Shown here piece by piece: positions 26,743-35,548 of a stretch of 64,000 bases of DNA (the stretch's first letter is position 1; each line of letters starts with the position of its first letter). Source of the stretch: Variovorax sp. SG517. GTDB lineage: Bacteria; Pseudomonadota; Gammaproteobacteria; Burkholderiales; Burkholderiaceae_C. The stretch spans positions 788,658 to 852,657 of the forward strand of contig NZ_JABMJG010000002.1 of NCBI RefSeq assembly GCF_013376045.1. The letters are read 5' to 3'. Under the pieces are notes generated by a model. The model was not told where the DNA came from, made no database searches, and saw only the letters and a program-made list of their open reading frames with translations. Made by a program: the position numbers and the translations under genes.

Positions 26743-28305
26743 TCAGGCCAGCTTGAACATCCGCACCGCGTGCACCAGCCCCGCGGCCTGGTCGTTCATC
26801 GACTGAGCCGCGGCCGAGGCCTGCTCGACCAGCGCCGCGTTCTGCTGGGTGGCGCGGTCCATCTGCTTGATGGCGTCGTTGACCTGGCCGATGCCGGCGG
26901 CCTGCTCCTGGCTGGCCGCGGTGATCTCCGCCATGATGTCCGTCACGCGCCGCACGCTGCCCATGATTTCTTCCATGGTCTTGCCGGCCTGGTTGACCAG
27001 CGTGCTGCCCGCCTCCACCTCGCCCACCGAGTCGCCGATCAGCGCCTTGATTTCCTTGGCCGCCGCGGCCGAGCGCTGCGCCAGGCTGCGCACTTCCGAG
27101 GCGACCACCGCGAACCCGCGCCCCTGCTCGCCGGCGCGCGCAGCCTCCACCGCCGCGTTGAGCGCGAGGATGTTGGTCTGGAACGAGATGCCGTCGATCA
27201 CGCCGATGATTTCCACCACCTTCCTCGACGAGGCGTTGATGGACGCCATCTTCTCCACCACCTGATCGACCACCGCCCCGCCGCGCGACGCCACCTGCGA
27301 GGCCGAGTCGGCCAGCTGGTTGGCCAGCCGCGCGTTGTCGGCGTTCTGCCTGACGGTGCCGGTGAGTTCCTGCATGGCGGCGGCCGTCTGCTCCAGTGAA
27401 CTGGCCTGCGCCTCGGTGCGCGACGAGAGGTCGCGGTTGCCCGAGGCGATCTGTCCCGATGCCGAGGCGATGGAGTCGGTGCCGTCGCGCACCTGCCCCA
27501 CCACCTTGGCGAGCTCGTCGTTCATCGAGCGCAGGGCGCGCATCAGCATGCCCGACTCCGACGCGTCGGCCACCTCGATCCGTGCCGTCAGGTCGCCCGA
27601 GGCCACCTGCTGCGCCACGTTCACCGCCTGCCCCAGCGGCCGCGTGATGGAGCGCGTCATGACGAAGGCCAGCAGCAGCCCGCCGGCCAGCGAGGCGCAG
27701 CTGATCCCCAGGATCATCCACTTGGCGCGCCGGTATGCGGCCTGGGTGGACGCGGTGCCCTCGTCCGCGCTCGTCCTCAGCTGCGCCTGGAAGGCCGAGA
27801 CATGCGCCAGCACTTGGTTGAGCAGCGGCATGCACTCCTGCGTCAGCACCTTGACGGCCGCCTCGGTCTGGCGCGACGTGGCCAGGGCGACGACGTTCCC
27901 GGCGATGGGCAGGTACTGGGCTTCGAGCGCGCGGAGCTTCTCGAGCATCCGGCGCTCCTCGGGGCTCGCGGCGGCCTGGTCGGCCATCACCGCCGCAAGG
28001 CCCTGCAGGCCCTTGTCGATCTCACGCTGGGAGCTTCCCACCAGTTCGATGTCGCCTTTCTGCAAGGCCGGCTCCGTCACCAGCGCCAGGTTGCGCGCCG
28101 CAATGGCCCGCTTGCCGATGGCGGACTGCACGTTGTTGAGCTCGTCGAGCTTGCGCGCCCCGATATCGGTCGCGAAGGCCACGCGCTCCGAGAGATTCGC
28201 CATCTCGTGCAGCCCGATGCCCGTGATGAGAAGCTGCAACAGCAGCAACAGCGCAAAGCCCAGTCCGAGGCGGGCTCCGATCTTGAGGTTCGAAAGACCG
28301 AACAT
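26743..28305 (-). CDS. Methyl-accepting chemotaxis protein
   Basis: An inner-membrane chemoreceptor of 520 residues. TM1 is about 12-34, a periplasmic four-helix-bundle type sensor region extends to about 188, TM2 is about 190-212, a HAMP domain follows, and the cytoplasmic signalling tip contains the hallmark VIDGISFQTNILALNAAVEAARAGEQGRGF region. It ends at VRMFKLA with no long C-terminal tether or CheR-binding pentapeptide. The ligand is unknown. It is transcribed divergently from a MalT-like regulator, with a 9-bp inverted repeat between them. Confidence 0.95.
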   Translation of the reverse strand: MFGLSNLKIGARLGLGFALLLLLQLLITGIGLHEMANLSERVAFATDIGARKLDELNNVQSAIGKRAIAARNLALVTEPALQKGDIELVGSSQREIDKGLQGLAAVMADQAAASPEERRMLEKLRALEAQYLPIAGNVVALATSRQTEAAVKVLTQECMPLLNQVLAHVSAFQAQLRTSADEGTASTQAAYRRAKWMILGISCASLAGGLLLAFVMTRSITRPLGQAVNVAQQVASGDLTARIEVADASESGMLMRALRSMNDELAKVVGQVRDGTDSIASASGQIASGNRDLSSRTEAQASSLEQTAAAMQELTGTVRQNADNARLANQLADSASQVASRGGAVVDQVVEKMASINASSRKVVEIIGVIDGISFQTNILALNAAVEAARAGEQGRGFAVVASEVRSLAQRSAAAAKEIKALIGDSVGEVEAGSTLVNQAGKTMEEIMGSVRRVTDIMAEITAASQEQAAGIGQVNDAIKQMDRATQQNAALVEQASAAAQSMNDQAAGLVHAVRMFKLA

Positions 28306-28368
28306 GTGGCGTTCTCCAATTTGATTGCGGGGGCTTCCCGCCCTCATCGGCAAGACCGCGATGCGCCA

Positions 28369-28389
28369 CCCCACCCTCGAAGGGTGGGG
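28369..28389. promoter_or_regulatory. Perfect 9-bp inverted repeat between divergent genes
   Basis: CCCCACCCT and AGGGTGGGG are separated by CGA. The repeat lies in the 145-bp region between the chemoreceptor and LuxR-type regulator genes, about 60 bases from each start. It could be an operator or an RNA hairpin in the 5' leader of either gene. Confidence 0.45.
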
Positions 28390-28450
28390 ATGGGCAAACC
28401 CTTGAATATGGGATCCGATCCGCGCGCGAGATGACCCAGAATCCTCACGG

Positions 28451-31234
28451 ATGCAACCTGCCTCAATCCTCGGCACACCCGCCCTGAGAACCCGCAGCCG
28501 CCGCCTGCTGGTCCGGCAGGGCCTGCTCGACCGGCTCGACGGCTCCGGCGGCCGACGCTGCGTGGTGCTGCAGGCGCCGGCAGGCTTCGGCAAGAGCTCG
28601 CTGCTGCTCACCTGGCAGCGCGAACTCGTCTCGGCCGACGCCGGCATCGCGTGGCTCAGGCTCGCCGACCTTCCCGAGGGCGACCTGCACTTCATGACCG
28701 CCCTGATGACGGCCCTGGCCGGCATCGACTCCGCCATCCCGAAGGGCGCCGTGGCGCATGCCCGCCCCGACGCGCTTGCGATGGAGCGGCTGGTCATCGC
28801 GCTCGTGCGCGGCATTGCGGCGCACGGCCGCAGGGTCGTGCTGATCGTGGACGACGTGCAGTGCGCGCACAGCGGCCACGTGCTGAACGCGCTGCGCCTG
28901 CTCGTCGAGTACGCGCCGTCCAACCTGCTGTGCGTCTTCGCCAGCCAGGACGAACTGCCGATGACGCTGGGCCACACGCCAGCCTCGAAGACGGTGCTCG
29001 AGCTGCGCAACGACGACCTGCGATTCAGCCTGCCGGAGTCGATCGACTACCTCGGCATGCGACTGCCCCAGCTCGACGAGCGCGCCGCCGCCGCGATCCA
29101 CCGGCTGACCGAGGGATGGCCGGCACTGCTGCGGCTGGCAAGCGCCGACGTGCGACGCCGGCGCGGCGTGCAGTCGCCGCTGATCCACGGCGTGCCCGAC
29201 CCCGAGCCGTTTGCCGCGTACTTCCACGCGCACGTCTTCCCTCGCCTCTCGGCGACGCAGCTGCGCCTGCTCACCTGCTGCGCGGCCTGCACCCGCTTCA
29301 GCGCGCCGCTGTGCGCCGACCTGGCGGGCGACGGATACACGCCGGCCCAGTGCGCCGAGCTGCTGGAGCCGCTGGCGCGCGAAGGACTGCTGTCCTCCGC
29401 CGCGCCGGAGGCGCCCGCCACGCGGGACGTTTCCATGCCGATGCAGGAGCGCTGGTGGCACATGCACACGCTGCTTCGCAGCGTGCTGCTCGTGCGCTTC
29501 TCGGCCTGGCCCGAAGCCGCGCGCCTGAAGATCCACGCCACCGCCTGCCACTCGTTCACGGCCCGCGGCATGCACCACCAGGCCGTGCGGCACGCGCTGG
29601 CAGCCGGCAGCCGCGACACCGCCGCCCGCCTGGCCGAGCACGGCGCGCAGGCGCTCTTCGTCCAGGGCAGGATGAGCGAGACGATCGCGCTGCTGCGCCA
29701 GCTCGACGCCGAGACGGTCGGCGACAACGCCAATCTCGGTCTCTGGATTGCCTGGGTGGAACTGGCCGACTACCGGCTCGACGACTGCGCCCGCAGCATC
29801 GAAAGGCTGCGTGCAAAGCCCGGCGCACTCGAGCCGGCCATGCGCTACCGGCTGACGCTGCTGGACTGCCTGCTCGCCATCCGCAACGACGACAACGACG
29901 CGCTCTCGCGGCTGCTGCCCGAACTGCTGGCCCCGCCGCCCGCGGCCGACGAGTTCGCGGTGGCCGGCCGGCGCAACGTGCTGACCTGGCTGCACCTGCA
30001 CCGCGGCGAGTTCGAGCAGGCGCGCCGCATCCAGCGCGACGAGCCGACGCCGCGCATCGACGGCGAGCCCGTCGCCGGCACCCTGTTCGGCTCGCTGGTG
30101 GGCCAGTGCCTGGTCGGCCTGTCGTATGCGGTCGAGGGCCATATGAACCGCGCGGAGCGCATCTACCGCCAGGTGCTGGACGAGGCGCAGGAGCGCGGCG
30201 AGCGCTGCGCCGAGGCGGCGCGACTCACCGCACAGCTGCTGGTCGAGGTGCTCTACGAACAGCACGGCCCGCTGGTGGCGGCGCGCTTCATCCAGGAACA
30301 GCTCGGCACGCACGACGGCCTGATTCCCGACACCACTCTGCGCATGATCCTCGTGGCAAACCGCGCGCAGCAGGCGGCCGGCCGCTGGCGCGAGGCGCTG
30401 GAGCACCTGGCGCAGACCGGGTGCTTCCTGCGGCGCTTCGGCATGGACCGCACGCTGGCCTGCGTGCTGCTGGAGCAGCTCGGCATCCAGCTCGCCAACG
30501 ACGAGGTCGACGCGGCGCGGGCTTCGCTGCAGGAGCTTGAAGCGCTGCACGTCCGGCACCCGGGTGTGGAGCCCGGCACCCTCCGGCGCATTGCCGACAT
30601 CGTGGAGCGGGCGCGCATCTGCATGGCGGTGCACGACGGCGATCTGCAGCCCGCGCTGGGGCGGCTCGAAGCCCTGTCGCAGTGCTACGAGGAACGCGGG
30701 CAGCTCAGCCTTTCCGTCACGCTCCAGCTCCAGGCCGCCGAGGTCGAGCGCAGGCTGGGGCGCACCGAGGCGTCGAACACGCGCGTGTGCAAGTCCCTGC
30801 GCCTGGGCCACAGGCTGGGGCTGCTGCAGACCTTGCTGGGCGCGCATGGCAACGCTCTCCAGCTGATCCACAAGGCCGGCGAAACACCCAGGCTCGACCC
30901 GGTGCTGGGCTTCTTCATAGAGCGCATCGAGGCGCTGGCGCAATCGCAGTGCGGTACGCGCTCCGAAGCGCCGCCGGTGCCCCGCTTCCGCGACGACCAG
31001 CGCCTGACCCGCCTGCTCACGCTGCGCGAAGCCGAGATCGCCGAGCTGCTGCTGCAGTCGCTTCCGAACAAGAAGATCGCGCTCACGCTCGGCCTGTCGC
31101 TCGACACGGTCAAGTGGCACCTCAAGAACATCTACATGAAGCTGGACGCCCACGGACGCGGCGCCGTAGCCGAGCGCATCCGGCACGAGCTGGAACGCGA
31201 CGACGGCGGCGGGGACGGCAGGCGCGGAAGATAG
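28451..31234 (+). CDS. MalT-like LuxR-family transcriptional regulator (large ATP-binding regulator)
   Basis: A 927-residue STAND-type activator. The N-terminus has a Walker A (APAGFGKSS, 42-50) and a Walker B-like VVLIVDDVQ. The middle (about 330-840) is helical and TPR-like, which in MalT binds the inducer. The C-terminal helix-turn-helix is LTLREAEIAELLLQ, NKKIALTLGLSLDTVKWHLK. The order matches MalT/AcoK-type LAL regulators. Targets are unknown; the divergent chemoreceptor gene is the nearest candidate. No operon partner is downstream, where the cobamide operon converges on it. Confidence 0.9.
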   Translation: MQPASILGTPALRTRSRRLLVRQGLLDRLDGSGGRRCVVLQAPAGFGKSSLLLTWQRELVSADAGIAWLRLADLPEGDLHFMTALMTALAGIDSAIPKGAVAHARPDALAMERLVIALVRGIAAHGRRVVLIVDDVQCAHSGHVLNALRLLVEYAPSNLLCVFASQDELPMTLGHTPASKTVLELRNDDLRFSLPESIDYLGMRLPQLDERAAAAIHRLTEGWPALLRLASADVRRRRGVQSPLIHGVPDPEPFAAYFHAHVFPRLSATQLRLLTCCAACTRFSAPLCADLAGDGYTPAQCAELLEPLAREGLLSSAAPEAPATRDVSMPMQERWWHMHTLLRSVLLVRFSAWPEAARLKIHATACHSFTARGMHHQAVRHALAAGSRDTAARLAEHGAQALFVQGRMSETIALLRQLDAETVGDNANLGLWIAWVELADYRLDDCARSIERLRAKPGALEPAMRYRLTLLDCLLAIRNDDNDALSRLLPELLAPPPAADEFAVAGRRNVLTWLHLHRGEFEQARRIQRDEPTPRIDGEPVAGTLFGSLVGQCLVGLSYAVEGHMNRAERIYRQVLDEAQERGERCAEAARLTAQLLVEVLYEQHGPLVAARFIQEQLGTHDGLIPDTTLRMILVANRAQQAAGRWREALEHLAQTGCFLRRFGMDRTLACVLLEQLGIQLANDEVDAARASLQELEALHVRHPGVEPGTLRRIADIVERARICMAVHDGDLQPALGRLEALSQCYEERGQLSLSVTLQLQAAEVERRLGRTEASNTRVCKSLRLGHRLGLLQTLLGAHGNALQLIHKAGETPRLDPVLGFFIERIEALAQSQCGTRSEAPPVPRFRDDQRLTRLLTLREAEIAELLLQSLPNKKIALTLGLSLDTVKWHLKNIYMKLDAHGRGAVAERIRHELERDDGGGDGRRGR

Positions 31235-31259
31235 CCGCGCCGGGCCTGTCAGGCACCGG

Positions 31260-31811
31260 TCATTTGTCGAAAACCAGCCATCCGCCGAACGGCATCTCGC
31301 CGGCGGGCCAGTCGCCAGCACTCGCCGGGCAGCGGATGCCGCGCCGCAGCAAGGTCACCGCGCGCAGCACGCCGGCATGCGTGACCCAGAGCGTGTCGCG
31401 GCCCTGCGCCCGCCATTCGTCGTGCGCCTGCGCGATGCGCGACATGAAGGCACGCACGCTCTCGCCGTGCACGCCGGCCTGCAGGTCGGCGAAGTCGGCG
31501 GTCCAGGCATCGAAGTCTTCGCGGGGAACGCTGGCCCAGGGCCTGCCCTCCCAGGCGCCGAAATCCATCTCGGCCAGCCGCGCGTCGCGTTGCACCGTCA
31601 GGTCGGGGCGCAGCACGACGATGGCCTCTGCCAGTGCGACGCAGCGCTTCAGCGGCGAACTGCACAACACGATGCCCGCCGGCAGCAGCGGCGCGATCCG
31701 CCCGGCGGCGGCCAGCGTGGCGTCCGCATGGGCTTCGAGGTCCGTCGCCCCGTAGCAGAGGCCGGGTTCGGCCACCACCGGGGCGTGACGCTGGAGCCAG
31801 AGCATGCTCAT
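31260..31811 (-). CDS. cobC: Histidine phosphatase, probable alpha-ribazole-5'-phosphate phosphatase
   Basis: A cytoplasmic 183-residue member of the phosphoglycerate-mutase-like histidine phosphatase family. The N-terminus MSMLWLQRHAPV carries the catalytic RH (here RHA rather than RHG). CSSPLKRC, the acidic LAEMDFGAWEG and the second His in WVTHAGVLRA complete the active site. In this operon it would dephosphorylate alpha-ribazole phosphate or the cobalamin 5'-phosphate in nucleotide loop assembly. The ATG at 31811 overlaps the cobS stop (ATGA), which decides the start. It is the last gene of cobQ-cobT-cobS-cobC. Confidence 0.9.
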   Translation of the reverse strand: MSMLWLQRHAPVVAEPGLCYGATDLEAHADATLAAAGRIAPLLPAGIVLCSSPLKRCVALAEAIVVLRPDLTVQRDARLAEMDFGAWEGRPWASVPREDFDAWTADFADLQAGVHGESVRAFMSRIAQAHDEWRAQGRDTLWVTHAGVLRAVTLLRRGIRCPASAGDWPAGEMPFGGWLVFDK

Positions 31812-32602
31812 GCGTGCCAGGCCAGCGCGAGGTAGATCGCGAGCTCGCAGACCTGCTGCGTCGCGCCCAGCCCGTCGCCGGTGAAGCCCTGCAGCCTGCG
31901 CAGGAAGAGGCGCGCCATCCAGCCCGCGGCGAGAACAGCCGCGAGCACGGCAGCCGCGACGTGGACCGCGTCGTGCGCCTGCAGAAGCAACACCACGGCA
32001 GGCGCCGTCCACACGATGGCGATGATCAGCGCCCCCCGGCTGATCGCATCCGCGAGCGGCTTGGCCTTGCTCGCGCCGCTGTCGCCCACATAGGGCAGCC
32101 AGCGGATCAGGAACAGCGGCATCAGCCGCGACAGCACATGCGCGCCCACGATGGCGATCGCCGCCGCCTGCAGCCCCTGCCCCACCAGTGCGGCGAGCAG
32201 CGCGAACTTGAGTCCGAGCGCCAGCACCAGCGCCACGGCACCGAAGGCGCCGATGCGCGAGTCCTTCATGATCTCCAGCGCCCGCTCGCGGCTGGCCGAG
32301 CCGCCCAGGCCGTCGGCCACGTCGGCCAGCCCGTCTTCATGGAAGGCGCCGGTCAGCATCACGGTGGCGACAGTGCTCAGCACGGCCGCCGCCAGCGCGC
32401 CGCCGACGCCGGGCAGCCCGATGGCCACGCCCGTGAACACCAGCGCCGCCAACCCGCCCGCCAGCCACCCGATGCCGGGCAGGTGCGCCGCGCTCGCGCG
32501 CAGCATCTGCGGGCTGAAGCCCACCCATTCGGCCAGTCGTCCCGTCACCGGCACACGGGTGAAGAACTGCAGCGCGAGCAGGAAATGGCGAATGCCGCTC
32601 AT
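31808..32602 (-). CDS. cobS: Adenosylcobinamide-GDP ribazoletransferase
   Basis: An integral inner-membrane enzyme that joins adenosylcobinamide-GDP to alpha-ribazole (or its phosphate) to complete the cobamide. The 264-residue product starts with LLALQFFTRVPV, the conserved CobS N-terminus, and has the acidic FHEDGLADVADGLGG motif and several hydrophobic helices. It overlaps cobT upstream and cobC downstream by 4 bp each. This CobS is not the AAA+ chelatase subunit that shares the name. Confidence 0.96.
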   Translation of the reverse strand: MSGIRHFLLALQFFTRVPVTGRLAEWVGFSPQMLRASAAHLPGIGWLAGGLAALVFTGVAIGLPGVGGALAAAVLSTVATVMLTGAFHEDGLADVADGLGGSASRERALEIMKDSRIGAFGAVALVLALGLKFALLAALVGQGLQAAAIAIVGAHVLSRLMPLFLIRWLPYVGDSGASKAKPLADAISRGALIIAIVWTAPAVVLLLQAHDAVHVAAAVLAAVLAAGWMARLFLRRLQGFTGDGLGATQQVCELAIYLALAWHA

Positions 32603-33639
32603 GCGTCCTTGCGCGACACGCCGGCCGACTCGAAGCTGGCCATCTCGCGCAGGATGCGACAGGCCGATTCGAGCAGCGGCCAGGCCAGCGCGCCGCCCGA
32701 TCCCTCGCCGAGCCGCAGGTCGAGCTGCAGCAGCGGATCGAGCCCCAGCCGCTCCAGCATCAGCGCATGTCCCGGCTCGGCCGAGCGGTGCGCCGCCACG
32801 CAGCGCTGCACCACGTGAGGCTGCAGCGCCTGCGCCACCAGCACTGCCGCGCTGGCGATGTAGCCGTCGACCACGATCACCCGCCGCTCCGCGGCCGCCT
32901 GCAGCACCGCGCCGACAAGCGTTGCCAGCTCGAATCCGCCGAAGGCTGCCAGCGCATCGAGCGGCGCGGTGGCGCCGGCGTGCAGCGCCAGCACCTGCCG
33001 CAGCACCTCACGCTTGCGCGCCAGCCCGGCCGCGTCCAGCCCGGTGCCGATGCCGATGCAGGCGTCGATGTCCAGCCCGCCCAGCCGCGAGAGCAGCAGC
33101 GCGGCCGACGAGCTGTTGCCGATGCCCATCTCGCCGAGCAGCAGCGCGTTGCCCGGCAGCGCCTTCACGACTTCGCGCCCGTTGGCTATTGCCTGGGCGC
33201 ACTGCTCGGCGGTCATGGCCGGCCCTGCGGAAGCGTCGGCCGTGCCGGCGGCGATGCGGCGCGACACCAGCCCGGGGCGGGGCTGGAAGTCTTGCCGCAC
33301 GCCGCAGTCGACCACGGTGAGCGCCAGCCCGTGCTGGCGCGCGAGCACGCTCACGGCCGCACCTCCGGCCAGGAAGTTCTCGACCATCTGCCAGGTCACC
33401 TCGCTCGGGTAGGCCGAGACGCCGCGCGCCGCCAGGCCGTGGTCGCCGGCGCAGACCAGCATCTGCGGGGCCTCCAGCACCGGCTTGTCGGTGTCGAGGA
33501 TGCTGCCGATGCGCAGCGCCAGCGCCTCCAGCCGGCCTAGCGCACCGAGCGGCTTGGTCTTGTTGTCGAGCGCACTTTGCAGGCGGGCGGCGAGCGCGGC
33601 GTCGGAGATGTCGGTGATGGTGGGAACGAGGTCGGTCAT
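32599..33639 (-). CDS. cobT: Nicotinate-nucleotide--dimethylbenzimidazole phosphoribosyltransferase
   Basis: It activates the lower-ligand base 5,6-dimethylbenzimidazole to alpha-ribazole phosphate using nicotinate mononucleotide. It is 346 residues, with the N-terminal NKTKPLGALGRLE, VCAGDHGLAARGVSAYP, LLGEMGIGNSSSAALL and, near the C-terminus, the catalytic Glu in LRLGEGSGGALA. The DMB itself could come from BluB at 54 kb. ATG 33639 overlaps the cobQ stop. This is the NaMN enzyme, not the chelatase CobT. Confidence 0.97.
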   Translation of the reverse strand: MTDLVPTITDISDAALAARLQSALDNKTKPLGALGRLEALALRIGSILDTDKPVLEAPQMLVCAGDHGLAARGVSAYPSEVTWQMVENFLAGGAAVSVLARQHGLALTVVDCGVRQDFQPRPGLVSRRIAAGTADASAGPAMTAEQCAQAIANGREVVKALPGNALLLGEMGIGNSSSAALLLSRLGGLDIDACIGIGTGLDAAGLARKREVLRQVLALHAGATAPLDALAAFGGFELATLVGAVLQAAAERRVIVVDGYIASAAVLVAQALQPHVVQRCVAAHRSAEPGHALMLERLGLDPLLQLDLRLGEGSGGALAWPLLESACRILREMASFESAGVSRKDA

Positions 33640-35144
33640 GCAATCAGTCCGGCGAGAACACCGGGTTCGAAATGGGTGTCGATGAAATCGGCCAGGCCGT
33701 CGAAGGTGGATTCCAGCGTGGGCGCCGAGGCGCCGAAGAGCGCGTGCAGCGCGCCCGGGTCCTCGAACAGGCCGTGAAGATAGATGCCGAGCACGTTGCC
33801 CTGCGAGTTCTGCCAAGCCAGCCCGTCGGGCATGACCGACCGGCCGGCCTGCGCCATCTGCGGATGCTCGGCGGTCTGGCCGTGATGGATCTCGTAGCCG
33901 GCAACGGGCACGCCGGACAGCGCGGCCCAGGCGCCGGTCAGCTCGCCGAACCCGACCGTGCGATGCCGCACCGTCTTCTCGCGCTCGAACACCGTCACCA
34001 GCGGCAGCAGGCCCAGGCCCGGCGCATTGCCGTCGATGCCGTGCGGATCGACCAGAGCCTCGCCCAGCATCTGCAGGCCGCCGCAGATGCCCAGCACCGC
34101 ACCGCCGCGTTCGGCATGCGCTGCCACCGCGCGGTCCAGCCCTTGGGCGCGCAGCCAGGCCAGGTCGCCGCTGGTGTGCTTGGAGCCGGGCAGCACGATC
34201 CAGTCGGCCGCGGCCACGTCGGCGGGCGTGCGCGCCCAGACCAGCCGCACGCCGGGCACGTTCTTGAGCGCCTGGAATTCGTCGAGGTTGCTGATGCGCG
34301 GATAGGCCACGACGGCCACCGTGCGCGTGACGGTGCCGCTGGCGCGGCTGCGGTCGTCGAACACGCCGTCTTCCTCGGGCAGGCCGTGCTGCCACCACAT
34401 GGGCAGCGTCGCCACCGTGGGCACGCCGGTCAGCTCCTGCAGCTGCTGCGGGGCCGGCGCGAGCAGCGAGGCGTCGCCGCGGAACTTGTTGAGCACGAAG
34501 CCGCGCAGCAGCGCCCGGTCGGCCTCGGGCAGCAGCGCCCAGGTGCCGTAGAGGTGGGCGAAGGCGCCGCCGCGGTCGATGTCGGTCGCCAGCAGGCAGC
34601 GCGCCTGCGCGTGGCGGGCGATGCGCATGTTGACGATGTCGCTGGCCATCAGGTTGATCTCGGCCGGCGAGCCGGCGCCTTCGATCACGACCACGTCGTT
34701 TTCGGCGCGCAACTCGTCGAGCGCCTGCGCGATCTGCGGCCAGACGCGCTCGCTGCGGCCGCGCCAGGGCAAGGCCGAGAGCGCCTCGCTCACCTGCCCC
34801 ATCAGCACCACCTGGCTGTGGGTGTCGCGCTCGGGCTTGAGCAGCAGCGGGTTCATGCGCACCTCGGGCAGCGCATTCGCGGCCAGGGCCTGGAAATACT
34901 GGGCGCTGCCGATCTCGCCGCCATCGACCACGCGGGCGTTGTTGCTCATGTTCTGCGCCTTGAATGGGGCCACCTTCAGGCCCCGGCGGGCATACCAGCG
35001 GCACAGCGCGGTGGCCAGCCAGCTCTTGCCGGCGCCGCTGGTGGTGCCCAGGACCATGACGCAGCGCGCCGGCCCGCTATTCGCCTTTGAACTCATCGGC
35101 GGATTGTCGTTGAGCGCCGCGCCTCCCTCGCCGGACCGCGACAT
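33636..35144 (-). CDS. cobQ: Cobyric acid synthase
   Basis: An ATP- and glutamine-dependent amidotransferase that amidates carboxylates b, d, e and g of adenosylcobyrinic acid a,c-diamide. The 502-residue product has an N-terminal P-loop VLGTTSGAGKSWLATALCRW, then PFKAQNMSNNA and EGAGSPAEINL. The C-terminal class I glutaminase domain has the nucleophile in LGICGGLQMLG and the His of the triad in YEIHHG. The ATG at 35144 has a good GGAG 8 bases upstream; an internal ATG at 35096 is also possible but lacks a clear ribosome site. First gene of the operon. Confidence 0.96.
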   Translation of the reverse strand: MSRSGEGGAALNDNPPMSSKANSGPARCVMVLGTTSGAGKSWLATALCRWYARRGLKVAPFKAQNMSNNARVVDGGEIGSAQYFQALAANALPEVRMNPLLLKPERDTHSQVVLMGQVSEALSALPWRGRSERVWPQIAQALDELRAENDVVVIEGAGSPAEINLMASDIVNMRIARHAQARCLLATDIDRGGAFAHLYGTWALLPEADRALLRGFVLNKFRGDASLLAPAPQQLQELTGVPTVATLPMWWQHGLPEEDGVFDDRSRASGTVTRTVAVVAYPRISNLDEFQALKNVPGVRLVWARTPADVAAADWIVLPGSKHTSGDLAWLRAQGLDRAVAAHAERGGAVLGICGGLQMLGEALVDPHGIDGNAPGLGLLPLVTVFEREKTVRHRTVGFGELTGAWAALSGVPVAGYEIHHGQTAEHPQMAQAGRSVMPDGLAWQNSQGNVLGIYLHGLFEDPGALHALFGASAPTLESTFDGLADFIDTHFEPGVLAGLIA

Positions 35145-35248
35145 CTTTCACACTCCGGCGCTGCAAGCGGGGCCGGTGAATCCAGGCGGCACTTTCCCGC
35201 GTACACCCGGGCGGCGCACACTGTCGCAAAAACGCACCCAGGGAATCC

Positions 35249-35479
35249 ATGCCAGCCTTGAACGATTTGGCGCTGACCGTCGAGGAACCCGAGCCGGGCC
35301 AGTTCTTCTGGACCCTGCTAGAGGCCCACCACGGCGACGCAAGCACCGAGACCCTCGACTACCGGGTCTTTCGGCGAGCGCCCAGGGCGCAGGCCAGCTA
35401 TTCCAACGCCATGGCCATGGGCGTTCTTGAACTCAAAAAAATAAGCGCCGCCACAGACACAGCCGGCGAAACCGACTGA
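35249..35479 (+). CDS. Small hypothetical protein
   Basis: A 76-residue acidic protein of unknown function. The start MPALNDLALTVEEPEPGQFF and the following WTLLEAHHGD suggest a small soluble alpha/beta protein; the C-terminus is charged. GGGA precedes ATG 35249. No signal peptide or known motif. It is divergent from cobQ and converges with the efflux operon. The codon pattern looks real, but the call rests on that alone. Confidence 0.55.
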   Translation: MPALNDLALTVEEPEPGQFFWTLLEAHHGDASTETLDYRVFRRAPRAQASYSNAMAMGVLELKKISAATDTAGETD

Positions 35480-35548
35480 ACCTGTGACGGCGCAAGACCG
35501 CCTTGCGGCGTTCAGGCTGTCAATCTTTTCCGCTGCGTCGACCGCGCC

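Noticed and set aside
31808..33639. CobS and CobT as AAA+ partners of the CobN-like chelatase
   Set aside because: The sequences are clearly adenosylcobinamide-GDP ribazoletransferase and the NaMN:DMB phosphoribosyltransferase, which only share names with the chelatase subunits.
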